From NCBI RefSeq assembly GCF_964355755.1, contig NC_092675.1:12477312-12541311 (forward strand): a stretch of DNA of 64,000 nt, in the 5' to 3' direction. Position numbers and translations under genes: made by a program. Below are positions 12,851 to 26,400 of this stretch, piece after piece. The notes beneath the pieces are model-generated. The model was not told the DNA's origin, ran no database searches, and was given only the letters and a program-made list of their open reading frames with translations. How positions within the stretch are numbered: the stretch's first letter is position 1; every line of letters starts with the position of its first letter. Source of the DNA: Antedon mediterranea. Taxonomy: Eukaryota > Echinodermata > Crinoidea > Comatulida > Antedonidae.

Positions 12851-13211
12851 TAACCAAAAAATGATGTTTTCTCCGCAAAAAAGTAGTTAACAGTAGAAAT
12901 TTAATATTTATATACCCAGTGGGTCGTACACTACATTATTCAATCACTTTAATGTTGGTTCGGTGGGGTTTGCTATGGTTTTTTGGAGGTTTTCGGGGTT
13001 TAACAATCATTTTTGACCAAAAAATGATGTTTTACCCCAAAAATAAGTTGTTAACAGTAGAAATTTAATTTTTTTTTTTACATGGATATACCCAGTGGGT
13101 TGTACACTACATGATTCAATCACTTTTATATTGGTTCGGTGGGGTTTGCTATGTTTTTTTGGAGGTTTGCGGGGGTTTGCGGGGTTTGCGGTGTTTAGCA
13201 ATACCCCCAAC
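12851..13211 (-). repeat. Right arm of the foldback element
   Basis: The reverse complement of the left arm, again with two copies offset by about 176 bp. The inner copy is more diverged (for example GGTCGTACAC in place of GGTTGTACAC, and CTCCGCAAAAAAG in place of CCCCAAAAATAAG). The outer copy is nearly perfect against the left end. Confidence 0.85.
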
Positions 13212-14173
13212 AATAGCTTCAAATCGCATTTGGAGACGTTTTAGACCATTTTGTGATTTTCGAAAAAAACTTGTTAACTTAAAAACACCAAAGTGCTTAG
13301 AATAGCTTCAAATCACATTTGGAGACGTTTTAGACCATTTTGTGAATTTCGAAAAAAACTTGTTAACATAAAAACACAAAAGTGCTTAGAATAGCTTCAA
13401 ATCGCATTTGGAGACGTTTTAGACCATTTTGTGCATTTCGATGAAACTTGGTTACACAAAAACATCAAAGTGCTTAAAATCACATTATAAACCGTTTTAG
13501 ACCATTTTGAGCATTTCGATAACACTGTTCACACAAAAACATCAAAAAGCACAAAATAGCTTAATATCGTATTTAAAAACGTTTTAGACCATTTTGAGCA
13601 TTTCGACAAAACTTTTTTACACAAAACACCAAAGTGCTTAGAATAATTTCAAATCGCATTTGGAGACGTTTTAGACCAATTTGTGCATTTCGATGAAACT
13701 TGGTTACACAAAAACATCAAAGTGCTTAAAATCACCTTATAAACCGTTTTAGACCATTTTGAGCATTTCGATAACACTTTTCACACAAAAACATCAAAGA
13801 GCACAAAATAGCTTAATATCGAATTTAAAAACGTTTTAGACCATTATGAGCATTTAGACAAAACTTTTTCACACAAAACACCAAAGTGCTTAGTATAGCT
13901 TCAAATCGCATTCGGAGACGTTTTAGACCAATTTGTGATTTTCGAAAAAACTTGTTAACATAAAAACAACAAAGTGCTTAGAATAGCTTCAATTCACATT
14001 TGGAGACATTTTAGACCAATTTGTGATTTTCGAAAAAACTTGTCAACATAAAAACACCAAAGTGTTTAGAATAGCTTCAAATCGCATTTGGAGACGTTTT
14101 AAACCAATTTGTGTTTTTCGAAAAAACTTATCAACATAAAAACACCAAAGTGCTTAGAATAGCGTCAAATCGT
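13212..14173. repeat. Satellite B block 3, right part
   Basis: Satellite B resumes with AATAGCTTCAAATCGC. The first three bases are the right target-site copy. Monomer order continues exactly where the equivalent block at 6669-8405 continues after its position 7446. It leaves to satellite A at the recurrent CAAATCGTATCAACTAC junction. Confidence 0.95.
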
Positions 14174-15027
14174 ATCAACTACATTTTGACTAGACAATTC
14201 ACTGATTATTCTACTATGTATTTGCAGTTTAAATTATCTAAACTGTTACTGAATAATAAACGGTTTTTTGACTAGACAATTCACTGATTATTCTACTATT
14301 TACACACAGTTTAAATTCTCTAAACTGTTCCTGAATAATCAACTGTATTTTGACTAAAAAATTCACTGATTATTCTACTATGTATTTGCAGTTTAAATTC
14401 TCTAAACTGTTACTGAATAATCAACTGTCTTTTGACTAAACAATTCACTGATTATTCTACTATGTATTTGCAGTTTAAATTCTCTAAACTGTTACTGACT
14501 AATCAACTACATTTCGACTAGACAATTCACTGATTATTCTACTATGTATTTGCAGTTTAAATTCTCTAAACTGTTACTGACTAATCAACTACATTTTGAC
14601 TAGACAATTCACTGATTATTCTACTATGTATTTGCAGTTTAAATTCTCTAAACTGTTACCGACTAATCAACTACATTTTGACTAGACAATTCACTGATTA
14701 TTCTATTATGTATTTACAGTTTAAATTCTCTAAACTGTTACTGAATAATCAACTGTCTTTTGACTAAACAATTCACTGATTATTCTACTATTTACACACA
14801 GTTTAAATTCTCTAAACTGTTACTGAATAATCAACTACATTTCGACTAGACAATTCACTGATTATTCTACTATGTATTTGCAGTTTAAATTATCTAAACT
14901 GTTACTGATTAATCAACTACATTTCGACTAGACAATTCACTGATTATTCTACTATGTATTTCCAGTTTAAATTATCTAAACTGTTACTGACTAATCAACT
15001 ACATTTCGACTAGACAATTCACTGATT
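14174..15027. repeat. Satellite A block 4 (854 bp)
   Basis: The same length as the block at 8406-9259 and almost the same sequence, with the same borders and the same internal order of 82-bp monomer variants. It is the second exact-length example of the satellite A half of the 2591-bp higher-order unit. Confidence 0.95.
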
Positions 15028-18000
15028 CTTCAAATCGCATTTGGAGACGTTTTAGACCATGTTGTGATTTTCGAAAAAACTTGTTAACATAAAAACACCA
15101 AAGTGCTTAGAATAGCTTCAAATCGCATTTGGAGACGTTTTAGACCATTTTGTGCATTTCGATGAAACTTGGTTACACAAAAACATCAAAGTGCTTAAAA
15201 TCACATTATAAACCGTTTTAGACCATTTTTAGCATTTCGATAACACTGTTCACACAAAAACATCAAAGAGCACAAAATAGCTTAATATCGTATTTAAAAA
15301 CGTTTTAGACCATTTTGAGCATTTCCACAAAACTTTTTCACACAAAACACCAAAGTGATTAGAATAGCTTCAAATCGCATTTGGAGACGTTTTAGACCAT
15401 TTTGTGATTTTCGAAAAAACTTGTTAACATAAAAACATCAAAGTGTACAGAATAGCTTCAAATCGCATTCGGAGACGTTTTAGACCAATTTGTGATTTTC
15501 GAAAAAACTTGGTTACACAAAAACATCAAAGTGCTTAAAATCACATTATAAACCGTTTTAGACCATTTTGAGCATTTCGATAACACTTTTCACACAAAAA
15601 CATCAAAGGGCACAAAATAGCTTAATATCATATTTAAAAACGTTTTAGACCATTTTGAGATTTTCGAAAAAACTTGGTTACACAAAAACATCAAAGTGCT
15701 TAAAATCACATTATAAACCGTTTTAGACCATTTTGAGCATTTCGATAACACTTTTCACACAAAAACATCAAAGAGCACAAAATAGCTTAATATCGTATTT
15801 AAAAACGGTTTAGACCATTTTGATCATTTAGACAAAACTTTTTCAAACAAAACACCAAAGTGCTTAGAATAGCTTCAAATCGCATTTGGAGACGTTTTAG
15901 ACCATTTTGTGATTTTCGAAAAAACTTGTTAACATAAAAACACCAAAGTTCTTAGAATAGCTTCAAATCGCATTTGGAGACGTTTTAGACCATTTTGTGA
16001 TTTTCGAAAAACTTGTTAACATAAAAACACAAAAGTGCTTAGAATAGCTTCAAATCGCATTTGGAGACATTTTAGACCAATTTGTGATTTTCGAAAAAAC
16101 TTGTCAACATAAAAACACCAAAGTGTTTAGAATAGCTTCAAATCGCATTTGGAGACGTTTTAGACCATTTTGTGATTTTCGAAAAAACTTGGTTACACAA
16201 AAACATCAAAGTGCTTAGAAAAGCTTAAAATCGCATTTGGAGACGTTTTAGACCATTTTGTGCATTTCGATGAAACTTGGTTACACAAAAACATCAAAGT
16301 GCTTAAAATCACATTATAAACCGTTTTAGACCATTTTGAGCATTTCGATAACACTGTTCACACAAAAACATCAAAGAGCACAAAATAGCTTAATATCGTA
16401 TTTAAAAACGTTTTAGACCATTTTGAGCATTTCGACAAAACTTTTTTACACAAAACACCAAAGTGCTTAGAATAATTTCAAATCGCATTTGGAGACGTTT
16501 TAGACCAATTTGTGCATTTCGATGAAACTTGGTTACACAAAAACATCAAAGTGCTTAAAATCACATTATAAACCGTTTTAGACCATTTTGAGCATTTCGA
16601 TAACACTTTTCACACAAAAACATCAAAGAGCACAAAATAGCTTAATATCGAATTTAAAAACTTTTTAGACCATTTTGAGCATTTAGACAAAACTTTTTCA
16701 CACAAAACACCAAAGTGCTTAGAATAGCTTCAAATCGCATTTGGAGACGTTTTAGACCATTTTGTGATTTTCGAAAAAACTTGTTAACATAAAAACACCA
16801 AAGTGATTAGAATAGCTTCAAATCGAATTTGGAGACGTTTTAGACCATTTTGTGATTTTCGAAAAAACTTGTTAACATAAAAACACCAAAGTGCTTTGAA
16901 TAGCTTCAAATCGTATTTGGAGACGTTTTAGACCATTTTGTGATTTTCGAAAAAACTTGTTAACATAAAAACACCAAAGTTCTTAGAATAGCTTCAAATC
17001 GCATTTGGAGACGTTTTAGACCATTTTGTTATTTTCGAAAAAACTTGTTAACATAAAGAAACCAAAGTGCTTAGAATAGCGTCAACTCGTATTTGTAGAC
17101 GTTTTAGACCATTTTGTGATTTTCGTAAAAACTTGTTAACATAAAAACACCAAAGTGCTTAGAATAGCTTCAAATCGCATTTAGAGACGTTTTAGACCAT
17201 TTTGTGATTTTCGAAAAAAACTTGTTAACTTAAAAACACCAAAGTGCTTAGAATAGCTTCAAATCACATTTGGAGACGTTTTAGACCATTTTGTGATTTT
17301 CGAAAAAAACTTGTTAACATAAAAACACAAAAGTGCTTAGAATAGCTTCAAATCGCATTTGGAGACGTTTTAGACCATTTTGTGCATTTCGATGAAACTT
17401 GGTTACACAAAAACATCAAAGTGCTTAAAATCACATTATAAACCGTTTTAGACCATTTTGAGCATTTCGATAACACTGTTCACACAAAAACATCAAAAAG
17501 CACAAAATAGCTTAATATCGTATTTAAAAACGTTTTAGACCATTTTGAGCATTTCGACAAAACTTTTTTACACAAAACACCAAAGTGCTTAAAATAATTT
17601 CAAATCGCATTTGGAGACGTTTTAGACCAATTTGTGCATTTCGATGAAACTTGGTTACACACAAACATCAAAGTGCTTAAAATCACCTTCTAAACCGTTT
17701 TAGACCATTTTGAGCATTTCGATAACACTTTTCACACAAAAACATCAAAGAGCACAAAATAGCTTAATATCGAATTTAAAAACGTTTTAGACCATTTTGA
17801 GCATTTAGACAAACCTTTTTCACACAAAACACCAAAGTGCTTAGTATAGCTTCAAATCGCATTTGGAGACGTTTTAGACCATTTTGTGATTTTCGAAAAA
17901 ACTTGTTAACATAAAAACAACAAAGTGCTTAGAATAGCTTCAATTCGCATTTGGAGACATTTTAGACCAATTTGTGATTTTCGAAAAAACTTGTCAACAT

Positions 18001-18124
18001 AAAAACACCAAAGTGTTTAGAATAGCTTCAAATCGCATTTGGAGACGTTTTAAACCAATTTGTGTTTTTCGAAAAAACTTATCAACATAAAAACACCAAA
18101 GTGCTTAGAATAGCGTCAAATCGT
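15028..18124. repeat. Satellite B block 4 (3097 bp)
   Basis: Satellite B monomers of all four types. The block starts with the same junction as earlier blocks and then holds a longer series of type 1' - 2 - 3 groups. Diagnostic variants include ATCAAAGTGTACAGAATAGC near 15438 and CATCAAAGGGCAC near 15600. Both recur 5420 bp downstream. Confidence 0.95.
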
Positions 18125-20447
18125 ATCAACTACATTTTGACTAGACAATTCACTGATTATTCTACTATGTATTTGCAGTTTAAATTATCTAAACTGTTAC
18201 TGAATAATAAACGGTTTTTTGACTAGACAATTCACTGATTATTCTACTATTTACACACAGTTTAAATTCTCTAAACTGTTCCTGAATAATCAACTGTATT
18301 TTGACTAAAAAATTCACTGATTATTCTACTATGTATTTGCAGTTTAAATTCTCTAAACTGTTACTGAATAATCAACTGTCTTTTGACTAGACAATTCACT
18401 GATTATTCTACTATGTATTTGCAGTTTAAATTCTCTAAACTGTTACTGACTAATCAACTACATTTTGACTAGACAATTCACTGATTATTCTATTATGTAT
18501 TTACAGTTTAAATTCTCTAAACTGTTACTGAATAATCAACTGTCTTTTGACTAAACAATTCACTGATTATTCTACTATTTACACACAGTTTAAATTCTCT
18601 AAACTGTTCCTGAATAATCAACTGTATTTTGACTAAACAATTGACTGATTATTCTACTATGTAATTGCAGTTTAAATTCTCTAAACTGTTACTGAATAAT
18701 CAACTGTCTTTTGACTAAAAAATTCACTGATTATTCTACTATGTATTTGCAGTTTAAATTCTCTAAACTGTTACTGAATAATCAACTGTATTTTGGCTAG
18801 ACAATTCATTGATTATTGTACTATATACATACAGTTTAAATTATCTAAACTGTTACTGACTAATCAACTACTTTTGACTAGACAATTCACTGATTATTCT
18901 ACTATGTATTTGCAGTTTAAATTATCTAAACTGTTACTGACTAATCAACTACATTTCGACTAGACAATTCACTGATTATTCTGCTATGTATTTGTAGTTT
19001 AAATTCTCTAAACTGTTACTGTATAATCAACTGTATTTTGACTAGACAATTCATTGATTATTGTACTATTTACACACAGTTTAAATTATCTAAACTGTTA
19101 CTGAATAATAAACGGTCTTTTGACTAGACAATTCACTGCTTATTCTATGTATTTGCAGTTTAAATTATCTAAACTGTTACTGAATAATCAACTGTCTTTT
19201 GACTAAACAATTCACTGCTTATTCTATGTATTTGCAGTTTAAATTATCTAAACTGTTGCTGAATAATCAACTGTCTTTTGACTAAACAATTCACTGATTA
19301 TTCTACTATGTATTTGCAGTTTAAATTCTCTAAACTGTTACTGAATAATAAACTACATTTCGACTAGACAATTCACTGATTATTCTACTATGTATTTGCA
19401 GTTTAAATTCTCTAAACTGTTACTGAATAATAAACGGTCTTTTGACTAAACAATTCACTGATTATTCTACTATGTATTTACAGTTTAAATTCTCTAAACT
19501 GTTACTGACTAATCAACTACATTTTGACTAGACAATTCACTGATTATTCTACTATGTATTTGCAGTTTAAATTATCTAAACTGTTACTGAATAATAAACG
19601 GTTTTTTGACTAGACAATTCACTGATTATTCTACTATTTACACACAGTTTAAATTCTCTAAACTGTTCCTGAATAATCAACTGTATTTTGACTAAAAAAT
19701 TCACTGATTATTCTACTATGTATTTGCAGTTTAAATTCTCTAAACTGTTACTGAATAATCAACTGTCTTTTGACTAAACAATTCACTGATTATTCTACTA
19801 TGTATTTGCAGTTTAAATTTTCTAAACTGTTACTGACAAATCAACTACATTTCGACTAGACAATTCACTGATTATTCTACTATGTATTTGCAGTTTAAAT
19901 TCTCTAAACTGTTACTGACTAATCAACTACATTTTGACAAGACAATTCACTGATTATTCTACTATGTATTTGCAGTTTAAATTCTCTAAACTGTTACCGA
20001 CTAATCAACTACATTTTGACTAGACAATTCACTGATTATTCTATTATGTATTTGCAGTTTAAATTCTCTAAACTGTTACTGAATAATCAACTGTCTTTTG
20101 ACTAAACAATTCACTGATTATTCTACTATTTACACACAGTTTAAATTCTCTAAACTGTTCCTGAATAATCAACTGTATTTTGACTAAACAATTGACTGAT
20201 TATTCTACTATGTATTTGCAGTTTAAATTCTCTAAACTGTTACTGAATAATCAACTACATTTCGACTAGACAATTCACTAATTATTCTACTATGTATTTG
20301 CAGTTTAAATTATCTAAACTGTTACTGATTAATCAACTACATTTCGACTAGACAATTCACTGATTATTCTACTATGTATTTCCAGTTTAAATTATCTAAA
20401 CTGTTACTGACTAATCAACTACATTTCGACTAGACAATTCACTGATT
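18125..20447. repeat. Satellite A block 5 (2323 bp)
   Basis: About 28 monomers of satellite A. The last part, 19512-20447 (936 bp), starts with the same ATCAACTACATTTTGAC border and corresponds to the 854-bp block plus one 82-bp monomer. The first part, 18125-19511 (1387 bp), is a second, rearranged copy that also contains 79-bp short monomers like those near 3140 and 5350. The last A-to-B junction of the window is at 20447/20448. Confidence 0.94.
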
Positions 20448-23400
20448 CTTCAAATCGCATTTGGAGACGTTTTAGACCATGTTGTGATTTTCGAAAAAAC
20501 TTGTTAACATAAAAACACCAAAGTGCTTAGAATAGCTTCAAATCGCATTTGGAGACGTTTTAGACCATTTTGTGCATTTCGATGAAACTTGGTTACACAA
20601 AAACATCAAAGTGCTTAAAATCACATTATAAACCGTTTTAGACCATTTTTAGAATTTCGATAACACTGTTCACACAAAAACATCAAAGAGCACAAAATAG
20701 CTTAATATCGTATTTAAAAACGTTTTAGACCATTTTGAGCATTTCCACAAAACTTTTTCACACAAAACACCAAAGTGATTAGAATAGCTTCAAATCGCAT
20801 TTGGAGACGTTTTAGACCATTTTGTGATTTTCGAAAAAACTTGTTAACATAAAAACATCAAAGTGTACAGAATAGCTTCAAATCGCATTCGGAGACGTTT
20901 TAGACCAATTTGTGATTTTCGAAAAAACTTGGTTACACAAAAACATCAAAGTGCTTAAAATCACATTATAAACCGTTTTAGACCATTTTGAGCATTTCGA
21001 TAACACTTTTCACACAAAAACATCAAAGGGCACAAAATAGCTTAATATCATATTTAAAAACGTTTTAGACCATTTTGAGATTTTCGAAAAAACTTGGTTA
21101 CACAAAAACATCAAAGTGCTTAAAATCACATTATAAACCGTTTTAGACCATTTTGAGCATTTCGATAACACTTTTCACACAAAAACATCAAAAAGCACAA
21201 AATAGCTTAATATCGTATTTAAAAACGGTTTAGACCATTTTGATCATTTAGACAAAACTTTTTCAAACAAAACACCAAAGTGCTTAGAATAGCTTCAAAT
21301 CGCATTTGGAGACGTTTTAGACCATTTTGTGATTTTCGAAAAAACTTGTTAACATAAAAACACCAAAGTTCTTAGAATAGCTTCAAATCGCATTTGGAGA
21401 CGTTTTAGACCATTTTGTGATTTTCGAAAAACTTGTTAACATAAAAACACAAAAGTGCTTAGAATAGCTTCAAATCGCATTTGGAGACATTTTAGACCAA
21501 TTTGTGATTTTCGAAAAAACTTGTCAACATAAAAACACCAAAGTGTTTAGAATAGCTTCAAATCGCATTTGGAGACGTTTTAGACCATTTTGTGATTTTC
21601 GAAAAAACTTGGTTACACAAAAACATCAAAGTGCTTAGAATAGCTTAAAATCGCATTTGGAGACGTTTTAGACCATTTTGTGCATTTCGATGAAACTTGG
21701 TTACACAAAAACATCAAAGTGCTTAAAATCACATTATAAACCGTTTTAGACCATTTTGAGCATTTCGATAACACTGTTCACACAAAAACATCAAAGAGCA
21801 CAAAATAGCTTAATATCGTATTTAAAAACGTTTTAGACCATTTTGAGCATTTCGACAAAACTTTTTTACACAAAACACCAAAGTGCTTAGAATAATTTCA
21901 AATCGCATTTGGAGACGTTTTAGACCAATTTGTGCATTTCGATGAAACTTGGTTACACAAAAACATCAAAGTGCTTAAAATCACATTATAAACCGTTTTA
22001 GACCATTTTGAGCATTTCGATAACCCTTTTCACACAAAAACATCAAAGAGCACAAAATAGCTTAATATCGAATTTAAAAACTTTTTAGACCATTTTGAGC
22101 ATTTAGACAAAACTTTTTCACACAAAACACCAAAGTGCTTAGAATAGCTTCAAATCGCATTTGGAGACGTTTTAGACCATTTTGTGATTTTCGAAAAAAC
22201 TTGTTAACATAAAAACACCAAAGTGATTAGAATAGCTTCAAATCGAATTTGGAGACGTTTTAGACCATTTTGTGATTTTCGAAAAAACTTGTTAACATAA
22301 AAACACCAAAGTGCTTAGAATAGCTTCAAATCGTATTTGGAGCCGTTTTAGACCATTTTGTGATTTTCGAAAAAACTTGTTAACATAAAAACACCAAAGT
22401 TCTTAGAATAGCTTCAAATCGCATTTGGAGACGTTTTAGACCATTTTGTTATTTTCGAAAAAACTTGTTAACATAAAGAAACCAAAGTGCTTAGAATAGC
22501 GTCAACTCGTATTTTGAGACGTTTTAGACCATTTTGTGATTTTCGTAAAAACTTGTTAACATAAAAACACCAAAGTGCTTAGAATAGCTTCAAATCGCAT
22601 TTGGAGACGTTTTAGACCATTTTGTGATTTTCGAAAAAAACTTGTTAACTTAAAAACACCAAAGTGCTTAGAATAGCTTCAAATCACATTTGGAGACGTT
22701 TTAGACCATTTTGTGATTTTCGAAAAAAACTTGTTAACATAAAAACACAAAAGTGCTTAGAATAGCTTCAAATCGCATTTGGAGACGTTTTAGACCATTT
22801 TGTGCATTTCGATGAAACTTGGTTACACAAAAACATCAAAGTGCTTAAAATCACATTATAAACCGTTTTAGACCATTTTGAGCATTTCGATAACACTGTT
22901 CACACAAAAACATCAAAGAGCACAAAATAGCTTAATATCGTATTTTAAAACGTTTTAGACCATTTTGAGCATTTAGACAAAACTTGTTCACACAAAACAC
23001 CAAAGTGCTTAGAATAGCTTCAAATCGCATTTGGAGACGTTTTAGAACATTTTGTGATTTTCGAAAAAACTTGTTAACATAAAAACACCAAAGTGCTTAG
23101 AATAGCTTCAAATCGCATTTGGAGACGTTTTAGACCATTTTGTGATTTTCGAAAAAACTTGGTTACACAAAAACATCAAAGTGCTTAAAATCACATTATA
23201 AACCGTTTTAGACCATTTTGAGCATTTCGATAACACTTTTCACACAAAAACATCAAAGAGCACAAAATAGCTTAATATCGTATTTAAAAACGTTTTAGAC
23301 CATTTTGAGCATTTCGACAAAACTTTTTCACACAAAACACCAAAGTGCTTAGAATAATTTCAAATCGCATTTGGAGACGTTTTAGACCAATTTGTGCATT

Positions 23401-26400
23401 TCGATGAAACTTGGTTACACAAAAACATCAAAGTGCTTAAAATCACATTATAAACCGTTTTAGACCATTTTGAGCATTTCGATAACCCTTTTCACACAAA
23501 AACATCAAAGAGCACAAAATAGCTTAATATCGAATTTAAAAACTTTTTAGACCATTTTGAGCATTTAGACAAAACTTTTTCACACAAAACACCAAAGTGC
23601 TTAGAATAGCTTCAAATCGCATTTGGAGACGTTTTAGACGATTTTGTGATTTTCGAAAAAATTTGTTAACATAAAAACACCAAAGTGCTTAGAATAGCTT
23701 CAAATCGAATTTGGAGACGTTTTAGACCATTTTGTGATTTTCGAAAAAACTTGTTAACATAAAAACACCAAAGTGCTTAGAATAGCTTCAAATCGTATTT
23801 GGAGACGTTTTAGACCATTTTGTGATTTTCGGAAAAACTTGGTTACACAAAAACATCAAAGTGCTTAAAATCACATTATAAACCGTTTTAGACCATTTTT
23901 AGCATTTCTATAACACTTTTCACACAAAAACATCAAAGAGCACAAAATAGCTTAATATCGTATTTAAAAACGTTTTAGACCACTTTGAGCATTTCGACAA
24001 AAGTTTTTCACACAAAACACCAAAGTACTTAGAATAGCTTCAAATCGCATTGGGAGACGGTTAAGACCATTTTGTGATTTTCGAAAAAACTTGTTAACAT
24101 AAAAACACCAAAGTGCTTAGAATAGCTTCAAATCGCATTTGGAGACGTTTTAGACCATTTTGTGATTTTCGAAAAAAATTGTTAACATAAAAACACCAAA
24201 GTGCTTAGAATCACATTATAAAACCGTTTTAGACCATTTTGAGCATTTCGATAACACTTTTCACACAAAAACATCAAAGAGCACTAAATAGCTTAATATC
24301 GTATTTAAAAATGTTTTAGACCATTTTGAGCATTTAGACAAAACTTTTTCACACCAAAGTGCTTAGAATAGCTTCAAATCGCATTTGGAGACGTTTTAGA
24401 TCATTTTGTGATTTTAGAAAAAAACTTGTTAACATAAAAACACCAAAGTGCTTAGAATAGCTTAAAATCGCATTTGGAGACATTTTAGACCAATTTGTGA
24501 TTTTCGAAAAAACTTGTCAACATAAAAACACCAAAGTGTTTAGAATAGCTTCAAATCGCATTTGGAGACGTTTTAGACCAATTTGTGATTTTCGAAAAAA
24601 CTTATCAACATAAAAACACCAAAGAGTTTAGAATAGCTTCAAATCGCATTTGGAGACGTTTTAGACCATTTTGTGATTTTCGAAAAAAATTGTTAACATA
24701 AAAACACCAAAGTGCTTAGAATCACATTATAAAACCGTTTTAGACTATTTTGAGCATTTAGACAAAACTTTTTCACACAAAACACCAAAGTGCTTAGAAT
24801 AGCTTCAAATCGCATTTGGAGACGTTTTAGACCAATTTGTGATTTTCGAAAAAACTTATCAACATAAAAACACCAAAGGGTTTAGAATAGCTTCAAATCG
24901 CATTTGGAGACGTTTTAGACCATTTTGTGATTTTCGAAAAAAACTTGTTAACATAAAAACACCAAAGTGCTTAGAATAGCTTCAAATCGCATTTGGAGAC
25001 GTTTTAGACCATTTTGTGATTTTCGAAAAAAATTGTTAACATAAAAACACCAAAGTGCTTAGAATAGCTTCAAATCGTATTTGGAGACGTTTTAGACCAT
25101 TTTGTGATTTTCGAAAAAACTTGTTAACATAAAAACACCAAAGTGCTTAGAATAGCTTCAAATCGCATTTGGAGACGTTTTAGACCATTTTGTGCATTTC
25201 GATGAAACTTGGTTACACAAAAACATCAAAGTGCTTAAAATCACATTATAAACCGTTTTAGATCATTTTGAGCATTTCGATAACACTTTTCACACAAAAA
25301 CATCAAAGAGCACAAAATAGCTTAATATCGTATTTAAAAACGTTTTAGACCATTTTGAGCATTTAGACAAAACTTTTTCACACCAAAGTGCTTAGAATAG
25401 CTTCAAATCGCATTTGGAGACGTTTTAGACCATTTTGTGATTTTCGAAAAAACTTGTTAACATAAAAACACCAAAGTGCTTAGAATAGCTTCAAATCGCA
25501 TTTGGAGACGTTTTAGACCATTTTGTGATTTTCGAAAAAACTTGTTAACATAAAAACACCAAAGTGCTTAGAATAGCTTCAAATCGTATTTGGAGACGTT
25601 TTAGACCATTTTGTGATTTTCGAAAAAACTTGGTTACATAAAAACACCAAAGTGCTTAGAATCACATTATAAAACCGTTTTAGACCATTTTGAGCATTTC
25701 GATAACACTTTTCACACAAAAACATCAAAGAGCACAAAACAGCTTAATATCCTATTTAAAAATGTTTTAGACCATTTTGAGCATTTAGACAAAACTTTTT
25801 CACTCCAAAGTGCTTAGAATAGCTTCAAATCGCATTTGGAGACGTTTTAGACCATTTTGTGATTTTCGAAAAAACTTGTTAACATAAAAACACCAAAGTG
25901 CTTAAAATAGCTTCAAATCACATTTGGAGACATTTTAGACCAATTTGTGATTTTCGAAAAAACTTGTTAACATAAAAACACCAAAGTGCTTAGAATAGCT
26001 TCAAATCGTATTTGGAGACGTTTTAGACCATTTTGTGATTTTCGAAAAAACTTGGTTACACAAAAACATCAAAGTGCTTAAAATCACATTATAAACCGTT
26101 TTAGACCATTTTGAGCATTTCTATAACACTTTTCACACAAAAACATCAAAGAGCACAAAATAGCTTAATATCGTATTTAAAAACGTTTTAGACCATTTTG
26201 AGCATTTCGACAAAACTTTTTCACACAAAACACCAAAGTGCTTAGAATAGCTTCAAATCGCATTTGGAGGCGTTTTAGACCATTTTGTGATTTTCGAAAA
26301 AACTTGTTAACATAAAAACACCAAAGTGCTTAGAATAGCTTCAAATCGCATTTGGAAACGTTTTAGACCATTTTGTGATTTTCGAAAAAAAATTGTTAAC

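Larger units (their letters stand above)
12466..13211. mobile_element. 746-bp palindromic foldback element inserted in satellite B
   Basis: The element is one large inverted repeat. Each arm contains two direct copies of a unit of about 175 bp: CGCAAACCTCC lies at 12501 and 12676 in the left arm, and its inverse GGAGG lies at 12985 and 13161 in the right arm. The outer ends are matching inverted repeats, GGGTATTGCTAAACACCGC at left and its complement ending GCAATACCC at right. The right end carries five extra bases (CCAAC). The arms meet around 12831-12850. AAT flanks both sides and is the likely 3-bp target-site duplication. No transposase is encoded, so it is non-autonomous. I cannot place it in a named superfamily. 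Removing 749 bp restores a block of 1737 bp, exactly the length of the uninterrupted block at 6669. Confidence 0.88.
15028..22960. repeat. 5420-bp large-scale duplication (B block 4 + A block 5, then start of B block 5)
   Basis: From 15028 to about 17500 the sequence matches 20448 to about 22920 with a constant offset of 5420 bp. Shared rare variants such as CATCAAAGGGCAC (15601 and 21021) and CACTGTTCACAC (near 17475 and 22895) lie at that spacing. After about 22940 the copies stop matching variant by variant. The unit contains one complete B block and one complete A block. Confidence 0.87.

Noticed and set aside
12466-13211. C-rich CCCCGCAAAC runs as telomere-like or G-quadruplex tract
   Set aside because: Only a few irregular units are present at each element end, mirrored by the inverted repeat. 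This is better explained as the terminus of the foldback element.
12404-13305. Three open frames of 61-71 codons around the foldback element
   Set aside because: They are the same arm sequence read on opposite strands (GG-rich FGGLRGFAG-type peptides) and extend into satellite B. The palindrome makes mirrored frames.
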